Of a stretch of DNA of 64,000 nt, positions 8,844-18,478 are shown in pieces; positions within the stretch are counted from its first letter, which is position 1; every line of letters begins with the position of its first letter. This DNA comes from Agrobacterium vitis (lineage in GTDB: Bacteria; Pseudomonadota; Alphaproteobacteria; Rhizobiales; Rhizobiaceae), in contig NZ_CP146242.1 in NCBI RefSeq assembly GCF_037039395.1, positions 1,973,001 to 2,037,000 of the forward strand, read 5' to 3'. A program made the translations under genes and the position numbers. Under the pieces are notes generated by a model. It was not told the origin of the DNA, did not search any database, and saw only the letters and a program-made list of their open reading frames with translations.

Positions 8844-11537
8844 GTGTCCAAATCGCTTGACAGTTTCAATTGCCGGTCGACGCTTTCCGTCGATGGCAAG
8901 GATTATGTCTATTACAGTATCCCCAAGGCCGAGGCCAATGGCCTAACCGGCGTTTCCAAGCTGCCTTATTCCATGAAGGTGCTGCTGGAAAACCTGCTGC
9001 GCAACGAAGACGGCCGCTCCGTCACCAAGGCCGACATTGAAAACGTCGCCGCCTGGCTGGTTGACAAGGGCACGGCTGAAAACGAAATCGCCTATCGTCC
9101 GGCCCGCGTGCTGATGCAGGACTTCACCGGCGTTCCCGCCGTGGTCGATCTGGCCGCCATGCGCGATGCCATGGTGTCGCTGGGCGGCGATCCGGAAAAG
9201 ATCAACCCGCTGGTTCCTGTTGACCTCGTCATCGACCACTCGGTTATCGTTGACGAATTCGGCACGCCAACCGCTTTTGCCCGCAACGTTGAGCTGGAAT
9301 ATGAGCGCAACGGCGAGCGTTACCGCTTCCTCAAGTGGGGCCAGCAGGCGTTCAAGAACTTCCGCGTTGTTCCTCCGGGTACTGGCATCTGTCACCAGGT
9401 CAATCTCGAATATCTCGGCCAGACCGTCTGGACCAAGGATGAAGACGGCGAAACCACTGCCTATCCTGACACCTGCGTTGGCACCGATTCGCATACCACG
9501 ATGATCAACGGTCTGGGCGTTCTGGGCTGGGGCGTTGGTGGTATCGAAGCCGAAGCGGCCATGCTTGGCCAGCCGGTTTCCATGCTTCTGCCTGAAGTCA
9601 TCGGCTTCAAGCTGACCGGCAAAGTCAAGGAAGGCGTCACCGCCACCGACCTCGTGCTGACCGTTGTGCAGATGCTGCGCAAGAAGGGCGTTGTCTCCAA
9701 GTTCGTTGAATTCTTCGGCCCCGGCCTGGATTCGATGTCGCTGGCCGACCGCGCCACCATCGGCAATATGGGTCCGGAATATGGCGCAACCTGCGGCTTC
9801 TTCCCGGTTGACGGCGAAACCATCAACTACCTCACCATGTCTGGCCGCACCAAGGACCGGATTGCACTGGTCGAAGCCTATTCCAAGGCGCAGGGCATGT
9901 GGCGTGATGGCGACGGTTCCGAACTGGTGTTCACCGACACGCTGGAACTCGATCTCGGCGACGTTGTGCCGTCGATGGCGGGTCCGAAGCGTCCGGAAGG
10001 CCGCTTGCCTTTGGAAACCATTGCTCCGAACTTCGCAACCGCTCTGGAAGGCGATTACAAGAAGCCCGGCCAGCTTTCCAACCGCTACGCTGTTGAAGGC
10101 ACAGACTTCGACCTCGGCCATGGCGATGTGGCGATTGCCGCCATCACCTCCTGCACCAACACCTCCAACCCGAGCGTGTTGATTGCTGCTGGCCTTCTGG
10201 CCCGCAATGCTGTTGCCAAGGGTCTGAAGTCCAAGCCCTGGGTCAAGACCTCGCTGGCACCTGGATCACAGGTTGTTGGTGAATATCTGGAAAAGTCCGG
10301 TCTTCAGGTTTCTCTGGATGCACTCGGCTTCAACCTGGTTGGTTTCGGCTGCACCACCTGCATCGGTAACTCTGGCCCGCTGCCAGCGCCGATCTCCAAG
10401 ACCATTAACGACAAGGGCCTGATCACCGCTGGTGTGTTGTCGGGCAACCGTAACTTCGAAGGCCGTATCTCGCCGGACGTTCAGGCCAACTATCTGGCGT
10501 CGCCGCCGCTGGTTGTTGCTTACGCGCTGGCCGGTTCGGTTCAGAAGGACCTGACCACCGAGCCTCTGGGCGAAGATCAGGACGGTAACCCGGTGTTCCT
10601 CAAGGACATCTGGCCGACCTCGAAGGAAATCCAGGAATTCATCCTGAAATACGTCACCCGCGAACTGTATGAAAGCAAGTATGCGGACGTGTTCAAGGGC
10701 GATGAAAACTGGCAGGCCGTGCAGATCCCGGCTGGCCAGACCTATGCCTGGGACGACAACTCCACCTATGTGCAGAACCCGCCTTACTTCGTCGGCATGG
10801 GCAAGAGCGGCTCCGGTCTCAAGAACATCACCAATGCGCGCGTATTGGGTCTGTTCGGCGACAAGATCACCACCGACCATATCTCGCCGGCTGGCTCCAT
10901 CAAGGCGGCATCGCCTGCTGGTGCCTATCTGCTGGACCATGGCGTTGGCGTGGCGGACTTCAACCAGTACGGCACCCGTCGCGGCAATCACGAAGTGATG
11001 ATGCGCGGTACCTTCGCCAATATCCGTATCCGCAATCACATGCTCGGGCCGAACGGCAAGGAAGGTGGCTACACCATCCATTATCCGTCCAAGGAAGAGA
11101 TGTCGATTTACGATGCGGCCATGCAGTACAAGGCCGAGGGCGTTCCGCTGGTAATCTTTGCAGGCGTCGAATACGGCAACGGTTCCTCGCGTGACTGGGC
11201 TGCCAAGGGCACCAACCTGCTCGGCGTGCGCGCCGTGATTGCCCAGTCGTTCGAGCGTATCCACCGCTCCAACCTGGTCGGCATGGGCATCGTGCCTTTC
11301 TGCTTCGAGGACGGCACCACCTGGGCCAGCCTCAACCTGAAGGGCGACGAAACCGTGACGATCGAAGGCCTCGAAGGCGAGATCAAGCCACGCGAGAAGA
11401 AGATCGCCAAGATTACCTATGCCGATGGCACGGTAAAGGATCTGCCGCTGATCTGCCGCATCGATACGCTGGATGAAGTGACCTATGTGAACAACGGTGG
11501 CATCTTGCAGACCGTTCTGCGCGATCTGGCTGCTTAA
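8844..11537 (+). CDS. acnA: Aconitate hydratase A
   Basis: Interconverts citrate and isocitrate through an aconitate intermediate in the TCA cycle, using a [4Fe-4S] cluster. It is 897 residues, as usual for AcnA/IRP1-type aconitases. The cluster ligands are Cys437 (ITSCTNTSNP), Cys503 and Cys506 (GCTTCIGNSGPLP). GNGSSRDWAAKG, from the swivelling domain with the substrate-binding arginine, is near the C terminus. The frame opens at a GTG at 8811; I chose the GTG at 8844 (reads MSKSLDSFNCRSTL), which matches family starts. No strong ribosome site precedes either. A clear terminator follows. Confidence 0.96.
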   Translation: MSKSLDSFNCRSTLSVDGKDYVYYSIPKAEANGLTGVSKLPYSMKVLLENLLRNEDGRSVTKADIENVAAWLVDKGTAENEIAYRPARVLMQDFTGVPAVVDLAAMRDAMVSLGGDPEKINPLVPVDLVIDHSVIVDEFGTPTAFARNVELEYERNGERYRFLKWGQQAFKNFRVVPPGTGICHQVNLEYLGQTVWTKDEDGETTAYPDTCVGTDSHTTMINGLGVLGWGVGGIEAEAAMLGQPVSMLLPEVIGFKLTGKVKEGVTATDLVLTVVQMLRKKGVVSKFVEFFGPGLDSMSLADRATIGNMGPEYGATCGFFPVDGETINYLTMSGRTKDRIALVEAYSKAQGMWRDGDGSELVFTDTLELDLGDVVPSMAGPKRPEGRLPLETIAPNFATALEGDYKKPGQLSNRYAVEGTDFDLGHGDVAIAAITSCTNTSNPSVLIAAGLLARNAVAKGLKSKPWVKTSLAPGSQVVGEYLEKSGLQVSLDALGFNLVGFGCTTCIGNSGPLPAPISKTINDKGLITAGVLSGNRNFEGRISPDVQANYLASPPLVVAYALAGSVQKDLTTEPLGEDQDGNPVFLKDIWPTSKEIQEFILKYVTRELYESKYADVFKGDENWQAVQIPAGQTYAWDDNSTYVQNPPYFVGMGKSGSGLKNITNARVLGLFGDKITTDHISPAGSIKAASPAGAYLLDHGVGVADFNQYGTRRGNHEVMMRGTFANIRIRNHMLGPNGKEGGYTIHYPSKEEMSIYDAAMQYKAEGVPLVIFAGVEYGNGSSRDWAAKGTNLLGVRAVIAQSFERIHRSNLVGMGIVPFCFEDGTTWASLNLKGDETVTIEGLEGEIKPREKKIAKITYADGTVKDLPLICRIDTLDEVTYVNNGGILQTVLRDLAA

Positions 11538-11563
11538 TCCGGTCGATTCCTATTGAAAATAAC

Positions 11564-11595
11564 AGCCGCCGGCGCAAATGCCGGCGGCTTTTTTG
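11564..11595 (+). terminator. Rho-independent terminator of acnA
   Basis: A perfect 10-bp stem AGCCGCCGGC / GCCGGCGGCT with a 6-base loop, followed directly by a run of T. It begins 26 bases after the acnA stop. Confidence 0.93.
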
Positions 11596-11920
11596 TTTTC
11601 TCTTCACTTCCAGGTTGCTCTCACCCCAACGTGACTTGGTGTTGAAGTGGGTCCTGTTTATCCTCTCAATCCATGAGCAGACAGATCAGCGGTGTGGCGA
11701 TGCTTAAGACCAGGTTCATGTGACCGGTTTAAACTGCTTTGACATGTTTATGCAGTATGGACAGCGTATGCCGGACTGGCTGCAAGGGGCGGCGGAGCCG
11801 AGCAGCAGCTGATTGGCGCTTGAGACCCTATAGACTGCGATCATCGGCGTGATACCGTGGCATTGTGGCCGGACTGTAAGGGTTGAATAAAGGGGAGGGT
11901 TGAAGAATGGGGCAGTATCG
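11596..11920. other. Gene-free stretch upstream of the DUF1223 gene
   Basis: About 325 bases without a supportable gene. It contains a perfect -35-type hexamer TTGACA around 11738, but no good -10 at 16-18 bases, so I do not call a promoter. The last 30 bases carry a purine-rich GGGGAGGG stretch that probably belongs to the ribosome site of the next gene. Confidence 0.4.
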
Positions 11921-12721
11921 ATGGTTTCGATGAAGGTTGCGGCAATCCCTGGAAAAGGTCTCCTTATGGGCTTGATGATGTGCCTGGCAGGGACCTCAAT
12001 CGCCAAGGCTGAGGACGCGCGTTCGCCGAAGGGGGTTGTCGAGCTGTTTACGTCGCAGGGCTGTGTGTCCTGCCCGCCCGCCGACCGTGCCTTTGAAGCG
12101 CTCGCCAAACAACCTGACGTGATCGCACTGGCCTATCATGTCGATTACTGGAACTACCGCGGCTGGACCGATACGCTCGGGTCCCCTGGCAATACCGCCC
12201 GCCAATATGCCTATGCACGAAGCTTCGGCAGAAGCGGTGTCTACACGCCCCAGGCTGTGGTCAATGGCACGATGCAGATGAAGGGCACCGATGCGACGAC
12301 GCTGTCGGGAAAACTGGATGGGCTGCGGGCCAGCGGTAATGGTCTTTCGGTCAAGGTCGATGCGGCCATTCAAGGCGACGCCCTGTCTGTGTCGATCGGG
12401 AGTGGGCAAGGCCGTGCCGATGTGATAGTCGTCTATTTCAAGCGCCGGAAAGATGTCGAAGTGCTGAAGGGCGAAAACAAGGGCCAGCGCATGACCTATT
12501 GGAACAGCGTCAGCGACATCCAGTCTGTCGGCATGTGGCATGGCGATAGTTTGAAACTGACCCTGCCATCCAAGGTTCTACGCAGCAACGATTGTGATGG
12601 ATTTGCAGTCCTGCTCCAGACTTCGACGCAAAATGGCGAGCCTGGCCGTATAGTCGGCGCGGCGATGGTGATGACTCAATCTGCGGGAAATGCCAGCGCT
12701 TCGAAGCAGCTCAATCCCTGA
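11921..12721 (+). CDS. DUF1223 secreted thioredoxin-like protein
   Basis: About 266 residues, of the DUF1223 family common in alphaproteobacteria; no biochemical role is established. A signal peptide is likely (hydrophobic GLLMGLMMCLAGTSIAKA, cleavage near AKA/ED). The mature part begins VELFTSQGCVSCPPAD with a thioredoxin-like CXXC motif, then AYHVDYWNYRGWTD and VYTPQAVVNG, conserved in the family. The start is uncertain: TTG at 11900, ATG at 11921 and ATG at 11930 share the frame. The TTG lies directly against the purine-rich site, so ATG 11921 is preferred. Confidence 0.8.
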   Translation: MVSMKVAAIPGKGLLMGLMMCLAGTSIAKAEDARSPKGVVELFTSQGCVSCPPADRAFEALAKQPDVIALAYHVDYWNYRGWTDTLGSPGNTARQYAYARSFGRSGVYTPQAVVNGTMQMKGTDATTLSGKLDGLRASGNGLSVKVDAAIQGDALSVSIGSGQGRADVIVVYFKRRKDVEVLKGENKGQRMTYWNSVSDIQSVGMWHGDSLKLTLPSKVLRSNDCDGFAVLLQTSTQNGEPGRIVGAAMVMTQSAGNASASKQLNP

Positions 12722-13098
12722 TCGGCAAACAATCTGCGTCTATAGAATTTTCAGAAAAACTGTGAAGCGGTTTACGTTCACATCCACGAAACGCGTAAAT
12801 GCTCTCGCATGCTATCCTGTGGCTTCAGCGGGTCCGGCCGGGAACATTGGGGGGCTGGGGGTAAGGGGTCAATGCGCCAGACCGGACCCTTGACGCTGAC
12901 GCGTCAACTGAAGACGGTGCAATCTCGTCTGCAATTGGGGCGCTGTTTTGACCGAAATACGGCGAAGGAAAAAAACCTTCCGAAATGGTACAGGTTGAGC
13001 TTTTTGGTGCAAACGGCTTAAGCAGTTACGCTCTTGCAATTTGATGCCTGTCAGGCAAACTGTCACCGGCTTGTCATGAAAAGCACGAAGGAGCCCCA
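12722..13098. other. Gene-free stretch with an 18-bp palindrome
   Basis: A 377-base gap between two genes on the same strand. Short open frames here are not convincing. It holds the palindrome reported separately at 12890-12907 and a longer-range pair GGGTCCGG (12830) / CCGGACCC (12882). The last bases (GAAGGAGCCCC) are the ribosome site of the DUF2794 gene. Confidence 0.5.
12890..12907. promoter_or_regulatory. Perfect palindrome, possible operator
   Basis: TTGACGC-TGAC-GCGTCAA: seven-base arms match perfectly around a 4-base centre, about 190 bases before the DUF2794 start. The size fits a dimeric repressor site, but no regulator gene is adjacent, and no known operator is recognised. Confidence 0.4.
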
Positions 13099-13518
13099 AT
13101 GACCGATCAGCCGGATTTACCTCGTGAAGTCCCGCCCGTCACTCCTGAAACTGGCCAGCGCCCTGGCAACAGACCTGCTCCCGTGGTGGATCTCAGGGAT
13201 TACAAGCAGAATCTCGATCCGCTGCCGGTCACTTTTCATCGTACGGAATTGGATGCGATCTTATGGGTCTATGGCCGAATGGTCGGGGAAGGGGAGTGGC
13301 GCGATTACGCGCTCGACCATCTGAAAGACAAGGCGGTGTTTTCCGTTTTCAAGCGCTCCGGTGAGATGCCTTTGTATCGGATCGAGAAAAATCCGAAGCT
13401 TGCGGCAAAGCAAGGGGCCTTTTCGGTGGTCAATACCCACGGAATGATCCTGAAGCGTGGGCATGACCTGCGTCAGGTGCTGAAAGTGTTCGACAAGGTT
13501 TTGAAACTGGTCGAGTAG
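13099..13518 (+). CDS. DUF2794 protein
   Basis: A 139-residue soluble protein of the DUF2794 family, recognised from alphaproteobacterial genomes; the function is unknown. A proline-rich N-terminal tail of about 40 residues precedes a compact domain with VTFHRTELDAILWVYGRMV, GEWRDYALD and KAVFSVFKRSGEMPLYRIEKNP. The ATG follows a clear AAGGAG site. It converges on the GNAT gene with a 7-base gap. Confidence 0.83.
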   Translation: MTDQPDLPREVPPVTPETGQRPGNRPAPVVDLRDYKQNLDPLPVTFHRTELDAILWVYGRMVGEGEWRDYALDHLKDKAVFSVFKRSGEMPLYRIEKNPKLAAKQGAFSVVNTHGMILKRGHDLRQVLKVFDKVLKLVE

Positions 13519-13525
13519 AGCGTCC

Positions 13526-14077
13526 TCACCCTTTGAACAGGCTGCCGGGATAGGTTTTTTCGTCGGGCAGGGTTTGCTTGCCCTCGCCAAGCGGGCGTTG
13601 CATGAAAACGGTGTCGAGCCAGATCCCATGCTTGAAGCCGGAGCCGTTGATACCGCCCGCATGGGTAAAGCCCAGGCTGCGGTGGACACCAATTGATGCG
13701 GGGCTGGCGCCTCCGATCACCGCAATCATCTGCCGGAAGCCAAGCGCCGTGCATTGCGCAACAAGATCGGCCAGCAGCGCCTTGCCGATCCCCTTGCCTT
13801 GGGCGGCCTCTGCCAGATAAATCGAATCCTCCACCAGAAAGCGATAGGCGGGCCGAGTGCGAAAGGCCGAGGCATAAGCATAGCCAAGCAGACCGCCACC
13901 AACATCCTCAGCGACGATATAGGGATAGGATTGAGAGGTGACCGTCTCCATCCGGCGCGCCATCTCAGTCTCGTCAGGTGGCGCTATTTCATAGCTGGCC
14001 GTGCCGGTCAGAACTGAATGACGGTAAATCTCGGTGATGTTGGGGATATCGGCTTGGGTGGCGGCGCGAATCTGCAC
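13526..14077 (-). CDS. GNAT N-acetyltransferase, phosphinothricin/methionine-sulfoximine acetyltransferase-like
   Basis: A 183-residue acetyl-CoA-dependent acetyltransferase. It begins MQIRAATQADIPNITEIYRHSV; the acetyl-CoA loop reads EAAQGKGIGKALLADLV, and the later IGVHRSLGFTHAG and FKHGIWLDTVFMQ match the Pat/MnaT subgroup, which acetylates the amino group of phosphinothricin, methionine sulfoximine or related amino acids. The real substrate here is unproven. A single-gene unit converging on the DUF2794 gene. Confidence 0.85.
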   Translation of the reverse strand: MQIRAATQADIPNITEIYRHSVLTGTASYEIAPPDETEMARRMETVTSQSYPYIVAEDVGGGLLGYAYASAFRTRPAYRFLVEDSIYLAEAAQGKGIGKALLADLVAQCTALGFRQMIAVIGGASPASIGVHRSLGFTHAGGINGSGFKHGIWLDTVFMQRPLGEGKQTLPDEKTYPGSLFKG

Positions 14078-14157
14078 GGATATGGGACTTTCTACGCTGA
14101 GAAACAGTGTAGATTCCCGTCTTGCATAGCCACACGCTTACGGCAAGACGGCGCATG

Positions 14158-14183
14158 AAAAAGGGCGACCCGAAGGCCGCCCT
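14158..14183 (-). terminator. Rho-independent terminator of the BI-1 family gene
   Basis: On the minus strand, a 9-bp stem (one G-T wobble) closed by a stable TTCG tetraloop and followed by TTTTT. It starts 30 bases after the stop of the BI-1 gene. Confidence 0.9.
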
Positions 14184-14213
14184 GATGTGGTCCTGTAGCT
14201 GGTCTCCGCCGGG

Positions 14214-14984
14214 TTAGCGACGGTCGCCCATGAAGCGCAGCATGAACAGGAACAGGTTGATGAAGTCGAGGTAAAGGGTCAGGGCACCCAGGATAGCCTT
14301 GCGGCCAGCCGTATCGGCACCGTCCTGCTCGAAATACATTTCCTTGATCTTCTGCGTGTCGTAGGCGGTCAGGCCTGCGAAGATGACGACGCCTATGGCC
14401 GAAACGGCAAAGGCGAGTGCCGAAGACTGAAGGAAGATGTTGACCAGCGAGGCAATGATCAGACCGAACAGGCCCATCATCAGGAACGAACCCATCGCGC
14501 TCAGGCTACGCTTGGTGGTGTAACCATACAGCGACAGGGCGCCGAACGAAGCCGCCGTGACGAAGAAGGTCTGCACCACGCTCTGGCCAGTATAGATCAG
14601 CAGGATAGACGACAGCGACAGGCCAACCAGACCGGCATAGACCAGGAAGGTGGTACGGGCCGCCGATACGCTCATCGACTGGATCTTGAAGCTCAGGAAA
14701 AATACCAGGCCGATGGGAGCCAGCATGATCACCCATTTCAGCGGGCTACCGTAAATGGCAGCGCCAAGGCTGGTCAGCATGATGCCGTTGCCGAACTGTC
14801 CGACAGCCTGCGATGGGTCGGTCGTGGTGGCAAGCATAGCGATCACATAAGCGGCAACGCCGGTAATCGCCAGCCCAAGACCCATCAGGTTATAGACCTT
14901 CAGCATGTAGCTGCGCAGGCCCTGGTCGATCATCTCGGCCGAACCTACCCCGGTACGCGCCTGATAATTGCGAAAATCAGACAT
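14214..14984 (-). CDS. Bax inhibitor-1 / YccA family membrane protein
   Basis: A 256-residue polytopic inner-membrane protein of the BI-1 (TMBIM/YccA) family. Seven hydrophobic segments are visible after a polar N terminus (MSDFRNYQARTG). The family-typical stretches FGALSLYGYTTKRSL and AGLTAYDTQKIKEMYFEQDG are present, with the acidic C-terminal part LYLDFINLFLFMLRFMGDRR. Some members conduct Ca2+ in a pH-dependent way, and E. coli YccA modulates FtsH; the role here is unknown. Monocistronic with its own terminator. Confidence 0.92.
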   Translation of the reverse strand: MSDFRNYQARTGVGSAEMIDQGLRSYMLKVYNLMGLGLAITGVAAYVIAMLATTTDPSQAVGQFGNGIMLTSLGAAIYGSPLKWVIMLAPIGLVFFLSFKIQSMSVSAARTTFLVYAGLVGLSLSSILLIYTGQSVVQTFFVTAASFGALSLYGYTTKRSLSAMGSFLMMGLFGLIIASLVNIFLQSSALAFAVSAIGVVIFAGLTAYDTQKIKEMYFEQDGADTAGRKAILGALTLYLDFINLFLFMLRFMGDRR

Positions 14985-15173
14985 GGTTTCCTCTCATATA
15001 AGCCCCGAATGGTTCACGGTGCAGGATCTTGTCCCAAGCGCCGCTGCGGGGCTCCAGCATGCGTAGCGTCAATATGGGAGTAATAACGCTATAGAACAAG
15101 GGCTTTTCCGTTAAACCTCGGTAATGTAGCCCATGGTCATCCAGTTCGGTTAACGGTCCAGGCCTCATCCCTG

Positions 15174-17720
15174 TCAGAGTTCCCGCAGAACCGGCGCGGC
15201 CTTCTGCCCCAGAACCCGCCATGTTCCGGCAAGACCGATGCCGATTGTCGTCACCAGCGCCAGCGCGACGGTGGAAACGGCGACCCCGGGCAGGAAGCTG
15301 GCGGGCAGTTTCATGATCTGGCTGACCACATACCAACCCGCAACGCTTCCGGCCAGAAGCGCGAAAATCGCCGTGGCAAGGCCGAGCAGCAGATATTCAT
15401 AGGTAAAGGCGCGGATCAGCATCGGTCGCGTTGCGCCCAGCGTCTTTAGCACCACCGCGTCATGGGTGCGGCCCCGATTGCCTGCCGCAAGTGCGCCCGA
15501 CAGCACGAGAACGGAGGAGATGAGGGCAATGGCCGCCGCCGCCCGGATGGCGATTGCCAACTGGCCGACCAGCGAATTCACCATGTCCAGCGCATCCTTG
15601 ACCCGCACGCTGGTAATGGTGGGATAGGCCTTGGTGACGGCACGCAGGATGCTTGCCTCCTGCTGCGGAGTGGCGGATGGCTCGGTCAGGGTGGCGATCC
15701 AGGCATGGGGTGCGCCAGCAAAGGTGTTGGGCGAAAAGACCATGACGAAATTGATCGACAGGGATTGCCAATCCACCTTGCGGAAATTGGCGATTTTCGC
15801 GGTAATGCTGCGGCCCAGCACATTGACGGTTACCGTATCACCCAGTTTCAGGCCCAGTTCGCCTGCTTCCTGGGCGGAGAACGATACCAGCGGTTCGCCT
15901 TTGTAATCCGGTGCCCACCATTGGCCCTCGGTCACCGTGGCATTTTTCGGCAGGTCGGTGGCATAGGTAATGCCCCGGTCGCCGCGCAGGACCCAACGGC
16001 CCTGTGGCGGCACGTTCATCTTGGCAACGTCCTGGCCATTGAAAGCGGTGATCCGCCCGCGCAACATCGGCACTTCAACAACCTGCCCCTGCGGTGCCTC
16101 GCGGGCGATGATCTGGCGGAAATCATCGAGCTGGTCGCGCTGGATATCGACGAAAAAGAAATTCGGGGCTTTTTCAGACAGCGTACCGGTGAGATTGCGC
16201 CGCAGATTGCCGTCGATCATCGACAGCGTCACCAAAAGTGCAAGGCCAAGGCCAAGCGACAGAATGACCGAGGGCGTCAGCGCGCCAGGCCGATGGATAT
16301 TGCCGACCGCCAGACGCAGCGCAGGGGAAGGAAGCCGAGGGCTTTTCCGCGCAAGTGCTGAAACGCCATAAGCGACCAGTCGCAGCACCACGAAGCTGGC
16401 GGCCATGGCAATCAGGAAGAATATCGCCAGCCGTCGATCATAGGCGGTCAGGATCGCCAATGCGGCAAGGGCAAGGATGGCCAGCGCTGCCACCAGCACA
16501 TATGGCCAGGAAGGCAGGCGGCGGGTCTCGAAACCCTGTTCGCGAAACAGCGCCGTGGCAGGCACTTGCCGCGCGTGGCCGAGCGGCATGACGGCAAAGG
16601 CCAGCGTGGTCAGCCCGCCAAACAGCAGCGCCAGCAGCAGGGAGCGGGGATAGATAGCGAAATCCGCCTGGATCGGCAGGAATTGCGCGAGATAATAGCT
16701 GGCAATCCAGGGCGCGATGGCGCCAATGGCAAGCCCCAGCGCAATGCCGATGCTGGCGACCATCAGGATCTGGAACAGATAGACCATGACGACGACGGAA
16801 GCCGGCGCGCCCAGGCATTTCAGCGTAGCGATAACACTGCGCTTGCTGTCGAGAAAGGCGCGCACCGCATTGGCGACGCCGACACCGCCGACAATCAACG
16901 CCGTCAGCCCGACAAGTGTCAGGAATTGCGAAAACCGAGTGATGTTTTCGGTCAGGTTGGGGGCTGCCCGGTCGCTGGTGCGGATTGACCAGCCCGCATC
17001 AGGAAATTGCTGCTTGGCCTGATCCTGAATGACAGGCAGCGCCGGGCTGCCGGGTTTCAGCCTGACTTTATAGACATGCTCGACCAGACTACCAGTCTGG
17101 ATCAGGCCGGAGGCGGCGAGCGCTTCGCCACTGGTGATGACGCGCGGCGCAAAGCCGAAGCCTTCCGAAATGGCATCTGGCTCGGTGGTGATGGTGCCGG
17201 TAATCACCAGCCGGACGGAGCCGACAAGCAGGCTATCGCCGATCTTTATCCCCAGCCGGTCGAGCAGCAAAGGGGCTGCGACCGCACCATAAGCGTCGCC
17301 GGTTTTTGTCAATAGGTCAGCCAAGGGCTGGTCCGGCGTGGCGACGAATGTGCCATAGAGCGGATAGGCGCTATCGACCGCCTTGATTTCCGCCAGAGAC
17401 TGATCGGAGCCATCCGGCAATCGGGCCATGGAACGCAGGCCAGTGGAGGCCGAGACGGTGCCGAGCCCCTGCAGGAAGGCGCTTTCCGCCGCATTGGCTT
17501 CCCGGTTGTTCAGCTCGAACCGGATGTCGCCGCCCAAGAGCGACTGCCCCTGGCTGGCGATGGACCGGGTAATCGATGTGGAGACGGAATTGACGGCGGC
17601 AATTGCCGCCGTGCCAAGCGCAATACAGGCCAGGAAAATATAAAATCCGCCAAACCCGCCACGCATTTCGCGGGCGCTGAGACGCAAGGCGGTTCTGAGA
17701 CGTTGCAAAAATCCGCTCAT
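15174..17720 (-). CDS. ABC transporter permease, FtsX-like (YbbP type)
   Basis: An 848-residue permease with an N-terminal membrane segment, a large periplasmic domain, three further helices, a second block of helices after a spacer and a second periplasmic domain, ending with three C-terminal helices. This is the duplicated FtsX/MacB-type layout of YbbP. SVIATLKCLGAPASVV and DAVVLKTLGATRPMLIRAF are the two FtsX coupling motifs (KxLGA). It likely works with the ATPase encoded just upstream, whose stop overlaps this ATG by four bases. The neighbouring esterase tesA is divergent, an arrangement also seen in E. coli (ybbAP-tesA). Substrate unknown. Confidence 0.9.
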   Translation of the reverse strand: MSGFLQRLRTALRLSAREMRGGFGGFYIFLACIALGTAAIAAVNSVSTSITRSIASQGQSLLGGDIRFELNNREANAAESAFLQGLGTVSASTGLRSMARLPDGSDQSLAEIKAVDSAYPLYGTFVATPDQPLADLLTKTGDAYGAVAAPLLLDRLGIKIGDSLLVGSVRLVITGTITTEPDAISEGFGFAPRVITSGEALAASGLIQTGSLVEHVYKVRLKPGSPALPVIQDQAKQQFPDAGWSIRTSDRAAPNLTENITRFSQFLTLVGLTALIVGGVGVANAVRAFLDSKRSVIATLKCLGAPASVVVMVYLFQILMVASIGIALGLAIGAIAPWIASYYLAQFLPIQADFAIYPRSLLLALLFGGLTTLAFAVMPLGHARQVPATALFREQGFETRRLPSWPYVLVAALAILALAALAILTAYDRRLAIFFLIAMAASFVVLRLVAYGVSALARKSPRLPSPALRLAVGNIHRPGALTPSVILSLGLGLALLVTLSMIDGNLRRNLTGTLSEKAPNFFFVDIQRDQLDDFRQIIAREAPQGQVVEVPMLRGRITAFNGQDVAKMNVPPQGRWVLRGDRGITYATDLPKNATVTEGQWWAPDYKGEPLVSFSAQEAGELGLKLGDTVTVNVLGRSITAKIANFRKVDWQSLSINFVMVFSPNTFAGAPHAWIATLTEPSATPQQEASILRAVTKAYPTITSVRVKDALDMVNSLVGQLAIAIRAAAAIALISSVLVLSGALAAGNRGRTHDAVVLKTLGATRPMLIRAFTYEYLLLGLATAIFALLAGSVAGWYVVSQIMKLPASFLPGVAVSTVALALVTTIGIGLAGTWRVLGQKAAPVLREL

Positions 17721-18433
17721 GCCGAAACGGTCTCGTCGGCAAGCGTCTTGCCCGCTTCATCGCCCGGCTCGATCTGGCCCGAGCGGACGCGGACCTGTCT
17801 TGAGCAGCGACCGGCCAAGGCCGTGTCGTGGGTGACCAGAACCAACGTCGTCTTGCGTTCTGCCTGTTTGGCAAACAGCAGGTCGGCAATCTGGCGTCCG
17901 GTCGCGCCGTCCAGGTTGCCGGTCGGCTCATCGGCAATCACCACGGTGGGCGAGGGGGCAAGGGCGCGGGCAATGGCGACCCGTTGCTGCTCTCCGCCAG
18001 ACAATTGGCCGGGATAATGGCTGAGCCGCTCGCCAAGGCCAACGGCGCGCAGCTCCCTGGCGGCAATGTCAAAAGGATTTTTGACATTGGCCAACTCCAG
18101 CGGCACGGCGACATTTTCCAGCGCGGTCATATTGGCGATCAGGTGGAAAGACTGAAAGACGATGCCGATATTGCGACCGCGAAAATCGGCGAGCGCATCT
18201 TCGCTCAAGCCATGCAGGGCGGTGCCGTTGATGTGGATTTCGCCGCTGTCCAGCCGTTCCAGCCCGGCCAGCACCATTAGCAGCGTCGATTTTCCCGAAC
18301 CGGAGGGGCCGACAATGCCGATCGATTCGCCTTCTGAAATATCCAGGTCCATTCCCTTGAGGACGTGGACCGAGGCTGCGGCATTGCCAAGGGTGAGATC
18401 GGCTTTTCTGAGCTGAATGATGGTTTGTCTCAC
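17717..18433 (-). CDS. ABC transporter ATPase (YbbA/LolD type)
   Basis: A 238-residue ATPase with Walker A GPSGSGKST, signature LSGGEQQRVAIARAL and Walker B VVIADEPTGNLD, the last being typical of the MacB/LolD/YbbA class that drives mechanotransmission rather than classical transport. It is coupled by an ATGA overlap to the FtsX-like permease. A perfect palindrome lies about 46 bases upstream of its start in the gap shared with tesA. Confidence 0.92.
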   Translation of the reverse strand: MRQTIIQLRKADLTLGNAAASVHVLKGMDLDISEGESIGIVGPSGSGKSTLLMVLAGLERLDSGEIHINGTALHGLSEDALADFRGRNIGIVFQSFHLIANMTALENVAVPLELANVKNPFDIAARELRAVGLGERLSHYPGQLSGGEQQRVAIARALAPSPTVVIADEPTGNLDGATGRQIADLLFAKQAERKTTLVLVTHDTALAGRCSRQVRVRSGQIEPGDEAGKTLADETVSA

Positions 18434-18478
18434 GCGGTTTTCGTCCTATATGAGGTTCAAGGTCTTTAACGCCTTGGC

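Noticed and set aside
11738..11760. Perfect TTGACA as a promoter for the DUF1223 gene
   Set aside because: No acceptable -10 at 16-18 bases and it lies far from the start.
12869..13099. A 76-codon minus-strand frame upstream of the DUF2794 gene
   Set aside because: No recognisable features, no ribosome site seen, and it covers the ribosome site of the real gene on the other strand.
13526..14077. Reading the GNAT gene as an acquired herbicide resistance gene
   Set aside because: Pat-like GNATs are common chromosomal genes in soil bacteria; there are no mobile element signs around it.
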